Assembly (NCBI GenBank): GCA_903813345.2
Contig: CAIIXF020000002.1
Coordinates: 10,602,650-10,666,649 of the forward strand
From: Owenia fusiformis
Lineage: Eukaryota > Annelida > Polychaeta > Sabellida > Oweniidae
DNA length: 64,000 bases
Direction: 5' to 3'
Shown here: positions 1 through 12,699 of the stretch, in pieces
Numbering within the stretch: the stretch's first letter is position 1
Layout of the letters: the number at the start of each line of letters is the position of its first letter
Program-made: the position numbers and the translations under genes
Notes under the pieces: model-generated
What the model was told of the DNA's origin: nothing
The model's input: the letters and a program-made list of their open reading frames with translations, nothing else
Database searches by the model: none

Positions 1-446
1 ATTCGACAATCAATGTCCACATATGATGTATGCATCAACAAGTGACCTGAATATCAATTTGTGACCATCACATTTGGCTTACGAAAATTAAGTTGGAAGT
101 TACCATGGAAGGAGATTAACGAAGACGTCAATCACATGCATTCAAATATCCGAATGACGTCAAGTATTAACAATACACTTTTCGTGCATTTCGAACAAGG
201 CAGGGTTCTGTGATCCAGCAATATGCATTCCGAAAGAAAAACTTCACACATATAAAAAAAAATTCATTGAGTGGGAGATTACATTCGAAATTACAACTTT
301 CAAAATATTTGCTCCAACCGTGAATTATGAGAACTTGAAGGATGTTGTTGAAAAAATTCATTATGGTTGGTTCATGATAAGAAATGACAAAAACATGTAT
401 CCTTTGAAGTAGGGGTATACAGGGACATAGGGAAAATTCAGAAACG

Positions 447-1143
447 ACCACGTGCAGTATGGCAAGTGATTTTAGATGGTCATAACTTTCAACATGAGTA
501 CTTTCTTGGCATACATACAGTGGTTTTTATTAAAACAATATGTTTTCTTTCAAGTGAAGTACCCATGATGTTAAAAATATCAATCGAACAATTCGAAAAA
601 TTATGAATAGGGACCCAATGTCAACATTTTTTTCAAAATATTGAACCTATTTACTCAAAAGAGGATCTTCCTTTGAAAGATGAAGAACATGGGGTCTAAA
701 ACATCTTCAAAAATATAATTGTATTGAAAGTCTAACTTTGAAGGTATCAATTTTCGATGACCAAAATGATGCTGAAAACAATGGATAGCACGAGTTTTCC
801 CTATGAGAAAATAACATGGGATATGTGTTTTTTAACTTTAACGCATTTCAATACGCATCCCCTTTTAAGAAATTGTTCATAAAATAAACTTTTGATATGT
901 TTAAATTGAGAAAAGCAAGATCCTCTTTTTTGAAAATAAGCCTAACATTTTTTAAAAAGTGCACGGGTGGGCCTTAATCCATAATTTTTCAGAGAGTTGG
1001 ATTGATATTTTTATCATCATGTGTACTTCATTTGAAAGAAAACATATTGTTTTCATAAAAACTACTGTATTTATGCAGAGAAAGTACTCATGTTGAAAGA
1101 ATATGACCGTCTAAAACCACTTGCCATACTGCACGTGTGGTCT
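447..1143. mobile_element. Inverted-repeat element ending in GCAGTATGGCAAGTG
   Basis: The left arm begins CACGTGCAGTATGGCAAGTG and the right arm ends with its reverse complement (1116-1136). The arms of roughly 190 bp match imperfectly. A second copy is at 17040-17611 and fragments lie near 33510-33640 and 57590-57700, so this is a dispersed non-coding family. Confidence 0.72.
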
Positions 1144-1421
1144 TTTAGGCCATATCTTAAAGATTGCTTCACCAATATGTGACAGAACTTCAAAATTATC
1201 ATTTACACGTTTGCTGATAGGGATATTGAAAATCATTCTCAGTAAATATTGATGAACATACGAATTTCGAATGTTGACTTAATTAGTGAATCTGACTGTT
1301 TAGTCTATATGATGTTATAACCATTAGAACAATTTTCAGTTGCTTGAAAAAGATTTATTTGATTAAGTTTAAAATAAATCGAAATATTGCAAAATTAAAT
1401 CATTTTGTTATTTTGTATATA

Positions 1422-3443
1422 CGAGGGGCGATCAATAAGTAATGGAAGCTTTTTTACAAAGATACTTTTTATAGACCAATCAATTTGATTTTCCTACCAA
1501 TGATACATCATTCAATTATCTATCAATTCTGAAGGTTTGAAGGCAAGATATATAATACATAATAATATATCCTTATTTCCATGAAGGAGGTACAAGTACC
1601 CCGGGAACAACATTTACGTCACATATTCAGTTTTTAGCCAGTGGCATATTTCAGTTAGATTTGAATTTCTTTATATGGATCAAGTGTTGTGATGTTTGAA
1701 ATATTTTGCTGACTGGTAACACTTCAACTGTAAGTATTTTGATGTCAAACTGTTGTATGGTCAGAGTTTGCAGGTGAAATTGATAAAGCATTTTGGAAGA
1801 AGGGGTTGGTGAGAGAAGGGAACAACCTACTCTATATGGACAATGCACCTCCCCACAGACCTCAAAATGTTCAGAATACAAAATCCCTCGACCTCAATAT
1901 TGAGCCCTTGGCCAATGCACCATTTTGTCCAGATCTGCCCACACGTGACTTATTTATTTCTATACCACTTATTTCTATCATAAAAGGACGCAGGTTTAAT
2001 GACATAGATGAAATAAATCAAGCTGTGCAACTGCATCTTGCTCCCATGTCAGAGAATGTCTCACAACCTTGAGTTAAGAGGATGAGAAAGTGTGTACATG
2101 TAGCACTCGATGGAACATATACAGAGGGCCCTGTAGAATCAATGTGGCATAAATACCACACAGTGATGATAAAATATTCAAAATCAACTTTCGCACAACA
2201 AAATAGGGTAATTCTTGACCATCATAAATTGCTTTGTTCAGCCTGCATTCAATTGCATTGCATGATAAACAATTAGCTGAAATATCTTCAGAATGTTTGA
2301 CGTTGTGTCGGTCCCGGGGTACCTGTACCTCCTTTACGAAAATAAAGATACCCTTCGCAAAGAAAAAAAGGTGCATGGTTCTTTACCAATCGTATATTTT
2401 TATATTTTGTTATTATCATACCAAACATTCAGAGGTTTAATGTATGTATACTTTGACCAAATGGAGAAAATTTCAGAGAATTTCGTAAATATGGTAAAAA
2501 GTTAGAAAGGTTTGACCATGAATTGACGTCATTAATTTGAGAAATCCTATACCCAGCAATATGCTCAAGAAAGGGACCTTCTGAGACATGAAGTTAAATT
2601 GTTACTTACGTTTAGAGGAATACTCCATTTTAAAAAGTTCAGATAAGGTCCTTCAGATTCAGAGGTCTCTTCTCAGTTCAAAATTAGGGGTAGGGGTAAC
2701 ATGTATTACAATAGTCTGGAAACTGTAAGATGATTAGAACCCTTAATCTTTCTTAATGACCCATAATTATGTGAAACATCATAGCTTATGCATACCAAAA
2801 TTTATGTCAGATGTGATGTATAATGGTGTCTATTGAGCAAAATGGTTACATCCTATCCCTAATATTACTGCTATTTGAGGCATAAAATGGTCTAAAACCA
2901 TGTTTTGGGCGGGTTTGGGCACTTCCATTATTTTCTGTCAGTGTGTCAATGTTTATTTCAAACCTGAAAGTTTTTGACCAATTTGAGATGAGCTTTACAA
3001 TGGTATGAAGGATATAACATAGAGAAAATTATATCCTAGGCTTAGAGGAAATGTATTACACTGAATTATAGCAAATTGTAATTTATGACATAATTTAAAG
3101 GAAAAGTCACATTAGTCAGTTTGCGAGACAATGTATTTAACCATTGGTAACTTTTTAAAATTTTCATCTTAATTTTTTAAGATTTCCCCCAGTTATTCAC
3201 AATTTTTATCCATGTGCCTTCAAGAGTTTAGTAATATCATACACAATTTTGAAAATGTTATTGATAAAGGGCCATGCACTCTTTTTTACAGAGGGTATAT
3301 CAAAATATATTACATGTTTTGTTTTCAAATCTTCAGAGTTGATAGATGATTTAATGATGCACCACTGGTAAGAAAATCGGAGGGATTGGTCCATAAAAAG
3401 CATCTATGTAAAAAAGCGTCCATTACTTATTGATCTCCTCTCG
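1422..3443 (+). mobile_element. Mariner-like element with decayed transposase
   Basis: Inverted ends CGAGGGGCGATCAATAAGTA (1422-) and the matching reverse at the right end (to 3443) are flanked by TA on both sides (1420-1421, 3444-3445). Inside, 1806-2072 on the plus strand keeps part of a mariner transposase: MDNAPPHRPQNVQ (second catalytic Asp), then PFCPDLPTRDLF (the PDL...D motif with the third Asp) and KGRRFNDIDEINQAV. The first part of the gene is lost. A further inverted pair lies inside (1584-1608 / 2311-2335). Confidence 0.85.
1806..2072 (+). pseudogene. Mariner transposase fragment
   Basis: This C-terminal piece of a DD34D-type transposase has the DNAPPH and PDL motifs visible. The two aspartates are 35 residues apart instead of 34. 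There is no upstream catalytic domain, so it is inactive. Confidence 0.78.
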
Positions 3444-3530
3444 TATGAATAACCTTAATAACTGTAAAGTGACGTAATGACCATTTCGAACCAAAGACAT
3501 CTCAGATTCTGACCATCTTAGTGATTTTAC

Positions 3531-3641
3531 CTGTGTCAGAGCATCCAAGAATGTCAAACCTCAAGGAAAGCCAACTCTCCCAAGTTTGTGGATTGAGGCG
3601 GACGAATCTGGCCAGCACAGGTGGGTTTATCATGTTAGTAA
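3531..3641 (-). CDS. Gene A exon 5: C-terminal part of F5/8 type C domain
   Basis: The 111 nt follow a taaag acceptor. The peptide TNMINPPVLARFVRLNPQ is followed by TWESWLSLRFDILGCSDT. PP-V-x-ARF-V-R-L, the W, and LRF-D-I-LGC are the standard end of a discoidin domain with its closing cysteine. The donor is GTAAAA (3530-3525) in phase 1, so a further exon is expected. None is recognisable before the window starts, and the mariner element 1422-3443 sits directly downstream. Confidence 0.75.
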
Positions 3642-6600
3642 CTTTAGTGTTTACGTCGAAATTCCCCACAAGAGTCTAAACGCCAAATAGATAATGTATA
3701 ATTAGAAATATGATAGTATACACGTGGTGGTTAATATCAGTTCAGTGAATTCCAAGAACTCCGATTTCATAAAAAAAAACTTAAAATGGAGTACTGAATG
3801 CTTTACAATAAATAGCCATGGTTGCTACTTACTGTATTGAATACAATAAGTCATGGTTCTTACGTATTGTATTGAATACAATGGCTCTTCGATGCAAAAA
3901 AGAATTTCCTTCCATTTCAAGATACACTTTCTTTAACATAAACAATTAGTCCTGAATCGAAAAGTCCTATTTCATCTAAAATAAACCTAGAGAACAAAAC
4001 AGATTCCTACCAAAAATCTCTGATCCATGAAACCGTTTGTCTGAAAACATGTGGACAAGAGGGGGACCACAATACCTTAAAGAAAGGTTTAGAACGGACA
4101 ATGCAAAATAACCGCTGTCGTACTAAGAATGCAGAAACAAATCATTTATAACGGTTATATCAAGCAGCATCCCTAAAAATCCAAGATCAATCCATCAAAT
4201 TGTATGGGTCAAATCGCGTAAAGAAGTCCTTAGAGAAAAGTCGTCGGAATGTAAGCCCAAAATGGCCACATTACCACATAAAACGCTACTAGCTTTATAG
4301 ACTCATAAGTTGAAAACATTAATACTAAGAAACATCCCTAAACTCCCATATAAATTCATGAAGTTAAGGTCTTTTGGATTTTTTCGAACTGATAACAGTA
4401 CCACACCAAAAGTGCGATAAAAAGTACTTAAAAAATATTGCGAGGTAAAGTGTTTAATTACCAGTCCATACATTTCCAAACTGTTCTCATTTCTACCATA
4501 TAGGAATTTGTATGTTTCAACCCATGAAGTGTAATCTGTTTTTCCTTGAGTGATCACCCCAGTCACAAACATAACTTGGCCAAGGTCTGCTTGTATCCAT
4601 TGGTTTTGATCGCTAGTAGCTGCAGACCATCCTCCCCTGGAGTTAACACATGGATATAATCACATTTGTATATTGAGATTATGGTGATGTGAAAATATAT
4701 ACCTCAAGAGTATAATGCTTCTCGATAAACAAACTACAAATATATGTTTTATTCCGCAATAAATATGGCATATAAACTTGCGATGTACGACCGATTCACC
4801 TGCGGTATACGACAATGAGAACGCGATACGGAAGTACGCAATTGTCAATTATTGTATTATTGTGTTGTTTGATGTTGTTTTATGTATGTGTTCCACGCAA
4901 ATACAAACTTCAAGAGAAACATTATTACCAATAAATGAACGAATCTACACTCCCCTCCATAAGTTCGGCAACCTTAGCTTCCCCATTGAACTACGTGTTA
5001 AAGTCTCTTTACGTTTGAATTCTTATTTACTTAACTGGCGATGAAATAACTTATAATATTAATGGAAACGTAACTTGACTTTATTTCCAATACCTCCATA
5101 TTTTCTCAATTTTTTCCCTCATTTACAATAGGTCGAAAATTGATGATAAATTTGATGAATTTTTGAAAATCGTCATTCCAATGTAATCCAATGGGAAATG
5201 GAGGGTTCGGGGCAAATCAGAAATCAGGATATCTTTTAAGCAAAATATTCAGCAAAAAATATAGAAAATTGAATTGTCTACATTTTTTGTACACTAAGTG
5301 TTTAGTTTATTTGATGAATACTAATTTAGTTACAGCGCTTCAGTCATTTTTAAAAATAATTTTTTGACTTTAAAGCTAGATATAACTTTGCTGAACTTGT
5401 AGAAACATATCAATTTTTTGTTAAATAAAGTTAGCAAATTCAATTGCCTGCCTAACTTGTATTTTTTGTCAGGACTCGGATGGATGGATATTCTGTCATA
5501 TGACTTGCAGAAAACCTACCATTTCCCATTGGTTAACATGGGAATGTCAATTTTCAAATATTCATCAAATTTATCATCAATTTTCGACTTATTGTAATTG
5601 AGGAAAAAATTTGAGAAAGACGAAGAGAAGAGGATCACGTGATCTTATTATGCGCAATGACTTATACACGATTTCTGTGGCAACAGCCAATCAGATTGTG
5701 AGTTCTTAATCGGGGAAAGGCTAACTGCTTATCGCAGGGGGTAAAAAGAAAGAATATATTCAGGATTTTGAGGCGCTGTGATCGGAGGATGGGGAGCTAA
5801 AGGTTTCCAAACTTATGGAGGGGAGGGTACGTTCATGGAGCTTATGAGAGACTTTTAAACAAATCAACAATTGGCAATCACGATTAACACATTTCTGATA
5901 TTGTCATTAACTAATACACAAGTTTTCTCTCAATTTATTTTATGCAATCCAGATTTCTCCCATTTTTCGAATTGTAGATTCAGTTTTTGTATTCCGATTT
6001 TTATTTTATTTTTACTCGACAGGTCTGTAATACGTACGGTAAGTCTATTCTAGATTTGGCCGGACCATGGTTATTGTCATTGCTAAACATCCCCGATACA
6101 GTAATCTGTGCATCATCAACATAGTAAACGTTTCCAGATATCAGCTGTTCACTCTTTCTGCAGGCAGCTTTGAACAAGAACAAAAAGTAGATGTTAAATT
6201 AAATCAACTTTCGTTAAATCAAGCCAATGTTTGTATCGTTTTGGTTCGTTACTTAACATGCATATTCGAGCATAGGTTTTACGATACTTGCTGGCAGTCA
6301 ATTATTCAACTTGGGGAGAACACCATCTACGATCTCTAAGGTGTTATAGCACAAGTGGGAGGCATTGAAACATTGGGTATCAATATGGAATATGGAAGAT
6401 ACCCGGGGGAAAAATACCAAAAATATCAAATCAAAACACTTTGATTTTCAGCTAAATTAGCTAGGTTGAAACATTATAATTGACTCACTTTTGTATTGAA
6501 CGCCGCAAACTTTCATGTAGGTATTTGAAGCCGGATTCGGCTCTCTTCCTTGCAATGGGTTCGCATCGTACAACTTACACGTCCCGATGGGAACCTCGCT

Positions 6601-9600
6601 CGTATTAGTATGATGGTACTGTGCCCCCGTACAACCGTAAGACTCTGCATTGGCACACATATCCAAACAGGTATCAACTTCTGCTATGTTGAGATATATT
6701 ATTTTGGGATTTTCAGTCCAGCTAAATCCTATTGTCTTATTCCAGAAACAGCAGGCTAGAAATTAACTTCAAAGTTATATCAGTAAACGACAAAAATAAA
6801 AAAATATGGTACGAACTGATGAAGTAATGAGTATTAGTAACTAATTGTTTTAACTTAATTGTTACTATCAGTTGAAAAACTAGGTATTTAATAATATGAT
6901 AAGTTATATATAAGTATAAGTTAACAGTTCTTTTTTGTATTTCAATATATTCTATCGAAGTTTTAATAGAATGTCCAACATACACGGTTCTATTAATCCA
7001 GCATATATCAATCCATATGTCAATTTTAATTTTAAATTGAAATTAAAATATTGCCCGATAACCAAGAAAAAAACAGGGAAACGGGGCAAATAACATTTTT
7101 TAAAGAACAACTTCCGTGTGTTTAAATAACTTCTCCATGGCGATGTGTCAGTCTGTCCGGATGATATGTCAAACACCCGTTAACAGATTTGATTCAAACG
7201 TTATAGGCTTATGGGTGTATCATCTTTGCTGGAGAGGATATTTTCAAGGTTCAAAGGATGAGTCTGGGGATGAGTCTGGGTATCGACTTAGAAAATATTG
7301 AAAATTGTATTGTTCGGAAAACCAACTCAATCACACATATTATTAAACTTCACTATCTTATCCTTCTTCTGAGATTACAAAAATATCGATTTGTATCACA
7401 ATTGATGAAGAATATTGGCATCAAAGACAGTGCATATAATATTGTCAGAATTGAAAAAAAATCAATGGCAAATATTAAATGAATTATTTATACAAAAAGT
7501 TTGAAACATATCCTCCAAAACATTGCTTACTTTCTTTCTATAGACATTGAATGGTATTTCTGGATAAGTGAATTGGTGTTTATCTAAGTAATCAAGGGAT
7601 TATAGTCACTCAAAGTTACCGAGCATCCAGTTTTGACACTTCAATTGTGTTTGTGAAGTTACACATATTTCAGTCAAATTCATGCTGAGCACAACATTTT
7701 GGTTTCAATTTTATAATCTCTATACATGACCCTGGTGATGAAGAGTCAGAATCAGTCAAAAAACCTAAACCGGAAAAGTGTGCTCATTGTGAAAACTAAA
7801 AGTGAAGCAACTTTTTTTCTGATATTTCTTACATCAAATGGCAGCCATCTTGTTTTCCCCCTTCAAATTAAACTGGCGGGAAATTCAAAAATTTGAAAAA
7901 AAATTTTTATCCTGCTTAAATATATTTCAAAAATATGATTTTCTTTTAAATTTCTTCATGGGTCTTAAGTTATTTCTTCTTTGTATGTCATACATGTTGC
8001 CATTGGTGTTTTTTTTCTATGATAATGACTTTTTTTGTTAAGATACTTTTTCTGAATCTCAGCAGGGGGTTAATTATGCATCAAAACTCATGAAAAAGTA
8101 AATATACTTATCAAATATAACTAGGGGGCATATACCCGGACACATCCTTATAAATACTGATGACTAGGGACAATTAAAGGAGCTTTGCTCAAGCAGAGAT
8201 TTTCAAATATCTAAGAACAAGCGCCAAAGGGAAAAGACTAAAACCCTCAAGAAATCCCAGGAAAAGGAGGAAACTCTACGTGTAAACCTGTCATAGAAAA
8301 ATAGACCCTTCATATACCAAAACCATGATATAACGTGACAAGAAATAGTGTCTAACATCCCCCTCGAGCTCCCCAAATGAAGTAGTCCATGGTATGAAAT
8401 CTCTAGGACGTCTAATAAAGGAGATGGTAGCACACTATAGCGCAGCGATATTTGACCTAACATTAACATACCTACATATGTTCCCTAATAACTTTTATTA
8501 TAACCGTTTAATATACTTCCGGCTTTTAGGGTGAATTATGCCTGCCATTAACAGAGGTCAAAAAATTACCAAAAAATAAAATCCCAATTTTTCACAATTT
8601 GGAGAACACAATGCAACAGAAAATAATACAAAACTATTTTAAATATATGATCAAGGTTTCTAAGCTATACGTTTGAGGTTATTTTTCTTATCAATACCAA
8701 AACATTTTGTAATCAGTGCATCGACGTTTTGTATTGTATCTCAAGTATTAATAAGATTAATGCTACAAATGAATCACTTTTATGTTAGAATTACAACTGC
8801 TTAAATTATGTAAGTTTTTCACAAAATAGGTCTCAATACGTTTTGAGACATGGACTCTTATTCAGCGGTGAACATTAAAAATAAAGGAGAGCCTATTGCT
8901 CTTCCTTGACTAATTGGGACTACAGCTGGAAATTATTTTTCTCGAAGTTAGATATAGCTCAGTTGCTTATAAAAAACACCAAGACTTGGTCGAACTCCTG
9001 AATGATTGAGAAAAATGGTTATCATTATCTTCCTAAAATCTGCTTATATCCAGCGGTAAGGTCAAAGAAGAAACAACCATCAGAAAACTTGATGATAGCC
9101 ACAAGGAACGTCGAGGAAGAATTGTAAGGCGTTCGATTGCATATGACTCTAATTGATTATTAGACATGCCCTTGGAATATATGAACATTTCAATACCTCT
9201 GTAACATTTAATTTGATATAAATCTTACCTATTTGTTATTATATTATGTTCTATAAAACATGAACAATAATTTGTTGTTTGACCCCTTGCGATTATATGG
9301 AAAACATCTGGTAATGAAATGTTTTAAATGGTAAGAAAACTAATATATTCCAAATCATAAATTATCTAAATATTCCACACAATTTTTGTTAATCTGCTTG
9401 GCTCATATTTGAAAAGTCCACTTGCGTAATTACACTAATTAAACACCGACATCCACAGTAAAATTAAAGTATATTTTTACATTACAATAATCTATTTTTT
9501 TGTTCGTATGCTTAGAATCACGGTCAGAGTCTTATAAAATGTATAAAAGTTCGAATCAAAATATTTACGTTTTTTTACCCCTTGTGATGAAAGACATTTT

Positions 9601-12600
9601 TCGACCCGAAAGCCGGAAGTTTTTTCAGCAAATGGTATTTTAAAATAATCAAGACATATGCACCTCCATAAACATTGCTTCAAATATTGCTGCGCTATAG
9701 TGTTATAGTGTGCTACGGATCCTTCATATTCGGAAGTCATACCATGGACTAGCTAAAGAGTCAACATCACAATTCAGGACCAGAACACCAAGGGACATTT
9801 CATTCATACTGAAGTCATTACAATACATGTCGAAGAACAAATTGAAAAATGATAGCCAGTATACTCATATAACATCAAAACAAAGGAGTACCACCCTCGT
9901 TCGAAGTCTAGAAACAAGACAATGTTAAATTTAATCATCTACGATTCGAGTCATCGGCTTGAATCCTATAATATAATTTGCCTATAATAAATTATGTTAT
10001 TATGTTAGTAATATCTCAATGCTTTAATTTGAATAGAATTATTGTGATAGTTTATTACTAACTGTATAATATGTAGTTTGCATTACTGTTGATTGAAGAA
10101 ATAAATAGATGATTACACTGCATGATCAGAACAGGAATATATCAATTGTATATTATTCAAACTATATTCAATATAGAAATAATTTTTCATTAAAAAATCA
10201 AACCAAAGCTATGAGGCCTAAAGAAAATTTGCCATGAGCAAGTCTGATGATGCCTAGGTCACATTTGCTTCGATTCATCGATTCAAAACCATGTGCATGT
10301 ATAATAGTCCATGGTATGACTTCCGAATATGAAGGATCCGTAGCACACTATAGCGCAGCAACATTTGAAGCAATATTTTTTTTTTTTTTAAAATACCATT
10401 TGCTGAAAAAACGTCCGGCTTTCGGGTCAAAAAATGTATTTCATCACAAGGGGTCAAAAAACGTAAATATTTTGATTCGAACTTTTATACATTTTATAAG
10501 ACACAGACTGTTATTCTAAGCATACGAACAAAAAAATGAATATCATAATGTCAAAATTACTATGATTTTACTGTAGATGTCGGTGTTTAATTAGTGTAAT
10601 TACACAAGTGTGTTTTTCAGATTTTGTTTGATTTTTCAAATATGAGCGAAGCCGATTCAACAAAATTGTATGGAATATTTAGGTAATTTTTTTTGATTGG
10701 GAACGTATTAGTTTTCTTACCAGTTAAAACATTTTATTACCAGAATTTTTCCATATAGTCGTAAAGGGTCTAACAACAAATTATTGTCGATGTTTTATAA
10801 AACATAATACAATAACAAATAGGTAAGATTCATATCTAATTCGATGTTACAGAGGTATTTGCATGTTCATATATTCCAAGGGCATGTCTAATAATCAATT
10901 AGAGTTATATGCAGTCGAACGCCTTAAAATTCTTCCTCGACGTTAGTTGTGGCTATCATCAAGTTTTCTGATGGTTGTTTCTTCTTTGACCTTACCGAAG
11001 GATATAATCAAATTTTAGGAAGATAATGATAACGATTTTTCTCAATTATTCATGAATTCGACCAAGTCTTGATGGTTGTTTCATAAGCAACTGAGCTATA
11101 TCTAACTACGATAAATAGAATTTTAGCTGTAGTCGCAATTAGTCAAGGAAGAGCAATAGGCCCACCTTTATTGATAATGTTCACCGCTGAATAAAAGTTC
11201 ATATCTTAAAACGTATTGAGACCCATTTTGTGAAAACCTAGCATAATTTAAGCATTTGTCATTCTAATATAAAAGTGATTCATTTGTAGCATTTATCTTA
11301 TTAATACCCGAGAAACAATACAAAATGTCGATACACTGATGACATAAGCTTTTGGTATTGATAAGAAAAATAACCTCAAACTTTTAGCTTAGAAACCTAA
11401 ATTATATACTTAAAATCATATTTTATTATTTGCTATTGCATTGTGTACTCCAAATTGTGAAAGTTTGGAAGTTTATTTTTTGGAAATTTTTTGACCTCTG
11501 TTAATGGCAGGCATAATTCAGCCTTAAAGCCGGAAGTATATTAAACGGTTATAATAAAAATTATTAGGGGACATATGTAGGTATGCTAATGTTAGGTCAA
11601 ATATCGCTGCGCTATAGTGTGCTACCAGCTCCTTTATTAGACGTCCTAGAGATTTCATACCATGGACTATAAGTTCTCGCGCTCGGGAGTTCACATCTGA
11701 CCTCAAATTTGAGATTTGACCCTCAATTTTGTACAAGATACTCAATCGGCCAGGCGCTGGCCGACGAATCAGAGCAAATGTGACTCAGACATTAGCAAGT
11801 CTTTAGAGGACAAATTGACAAATTGGTATCTTAACATTTTGCTTAATTCTTGAATTTGAAGACGTACTACTATATTGTATAATGTGCATTATAGTGGATT
11901 GATTTGATGGTAAAAATTGGTATGGTTATTGTGTAACATGTGTTTTGTCATTATTGCGGAATAAACGATAACTCTTTTATTGTATTACTTCTGCTGAAAT
12001 TTATCCTTTTTGTAAAGTTAACCATTACCAAAACTATGATTACCCTGTTGTATTGAATGGCACATTTAAAATTAAAATCACACCCTTCAATCTATTTTTA
12101 CAGGTTTTTATTATTATTTCACATTTTCTTTATTTTGTGGAAACAGGATGGTGAATTTTCTTTATTTTTCTTCTCACAATTTTTCTTTCCATTATTCATT
12201 ATATTTGTCAATTTCAATGCCAATCGCGCTACTACGTTTACAATTAATTCAAATTATGCCATTTTCCCCACTGAGCTCCATTATAAAAATGGAATTTCAA
12301 ACATAATATTTTAATATTCTACGTGGTAAAAAGTTGCATATTAAGTAGTAAGTTGATGTTATGGTTTTAAAAATTGGAAACAGAAAGGAGTAAGGAAAAA
12401 TTGCCATAGAAAAGTCTATTTAGCATGCCTTTAAATGCAATACAAAGTGTACAAACTGCAAAACAAGCAATAACCATTTTACAATGTTTATTATTTACAT
12501 GTATCGTATTAATCCGGCAAAATAAAATATGTCAAATTAAAAAATGAAGTAATGCATTAGTTTAACAATTTTATCCTGACAGTATGTGTATGTTTTAAGT

Positions 12601-12697
12601 ACTTACCACCCAGTTCTCCCTTTGAATAGCTCACGGAGAAACATAAAACAAAACAGACTGATGCCCAAAGTTTGTCAAATCTTACAGGCTTCGACAT
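3531..12697 (-). CDS. Gene A: secreted PAN/apple + F5/8 type C (discoidin) domain protein, 3'-incomplete
   Basis: Multi-exon gene read on the minus strand: exons 12697-12607, 6755-6489, 6167-6038, 4636-4462, a doubtful 30-nt exon 4040-4011, and 3641-3531. Exon 1 gives a signal peptide (hydrophobic core ASVCFVLCFSVSYS). Exon 2 gives one cysteine-rich PAN/apple domain. The later exons give an F5/8 type C (discoidin) domain: the opening CRKSEQLISGNV, the core WIQADLGQ and VTGVITQG, and the closing PVLARFVRL and LRFDILGC. Phases 1-1-2 match across the first three junctions with GT/AG borders. Both domains bind carbohydrate, phospholipid or protein in secreted proteins, so an extracellular adhesive or lectin-like role is inferred. 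The last exon ends in phase 1 at a GTAAAA donor, so the protein continues, probably off the left edge. The junctions around the 30-nt exon do not fit by one base. Intron 1 is about 5.9 kb and holds the large inverted repeat 8383-11669. Confidence 0.8.
4011..4040 (-). CDS. Gene A possible 30-nt micro-exon of the F5/8 C domain
   Basis: The 30 nt sit between gttttcag and GTAGGA and read TNGFMDQRFL in phase 0. In discoidin domains the stretch between exons 4 and 5 normally reads like G-N-x-D-x-x-x-x-V-T-N, and NGFMDQRFL joined to VTNM of the next exon matches that length and pattern. The next exon needs an incoming phase of 1, whereas this exon ends in phase 0. One border is therefore wrong, or the gene carries a one-base lesion. 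Confidence 0.4.
4462..4636 (-). CDS. Gene A exon 4: core of F5/8 type C domain
   Basis: The acceptor is ctccag. The peptide GGWSAATSDQNQWIQADLGQ is followed by VMFVTGVITQGKTDYTSWVE and TYKFLYGRNENSLEMYGL. W-S-A, W-I-Q-x-D-L-G and V-T-G-V-I-T-Q-G are discoidin signatures. The incoming phase 2 fits exon 3. I placed the end at a GTAATT donor (4461-4456), giving outgoing phase 0; this end is less certain than the start. Confidence 0.78.
4948..5827. mobile_element. Tc1/mariner-type MITE, 880 bp
   Basis: Ends CACTCCCCTCCATAAGTTCGG-like on both sides (left 4948, right 5827 in reverse) are flanked by TA (4946-4947, 5828-5829). A second, longer inverted repeat lies inside: the segment near 5130-5215 (AAAATTGATGATAAATTTGA) returns inverted near 5505-5590. 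There is no coding sequence. It lies in intron 3 of gene A. Confidence 0.8.
6038..6167 (-). CDS. Gene A exon 3: N-terminal part of F5/8 type C domain
   Basis: The 130 nt run from phase 1 to phase 2 and end at a GTACGT donor. The peptide reads ACRKSEQLISGNVYYVDDAQ, then ITVSGMFSNDNNHGPAKSRID. This matches the start of discoidin domains: Cys, then L-x-SG, then D-x-QIT-x-S, then N-x-HGP-x-x-x-R. The acceptor (ttcaaag) has a weak pyrimidine tract. Confidence 0.75.
6489..6755 (-). CDS. Gene A exon 2: PAN/apple domain
   Basis: The 267 nt have an AG acceptor just upstream (tttctag) and a GTGAGT donor at 6488-6483, with phase 1 at both ends. The peptide opens CCFWNKTIGFSW and carries DTCLDMCANAESYGCTG and GTCKLYDANPL, ending MKVCGVQYK. 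The spacing of cysteines and the GCxG...CxLY pattern are those of a PAN/apple module. The true domain begins upstream of the ATG-only frame, which I extended to the acceptor. Confidence 0.82.
8383..11669. mobile_element. 3.3-kb inverted pair of 1.37-kb TIR elements
   Basis: Arms 8383-9751 and 10305-11669 are inverted copies of each other, clearly similar over their full length, around a 553-bp spacer. Each arm itself begins and ends with TAGTCCATGGTATGA in inverted orientation, so each is a complete TIR element. The right arm is flanked by TAA on both sides (10302-10304, 11670-11672), a Harbinger-like duplication. The left arm shows none. No transposase is seen. It lies in intron 1 of gene A. 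Confidence 0.85.
12607..12697 (-). CDS. Gene A exon 1: start codon and signal peptide
   Basis: The 91 nt encode 30 residues starting MSKPVRFDKLWASVCF, then a hydrophobic run to SVSYSKGELG: a basic start followed by a hydrophobic core, as in a signal peptide. The exon ends in phase 1 at a GTAAGT donor (minus-strand reading of 12606-12601). The single G left over joins CC of exon 2 to make an alanine codon. An upstream non-coding exon cannot be excluded. Confidence 0.78.
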
Positions 12698-12699
12698 GT

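Noticed and set aside
167-451. 94-residue minus-strand open frame at the left edge
   Set aside because: It overlaps the end of an inverted-repeat element and shows no discoidin, PAN or other continuation of gene A.
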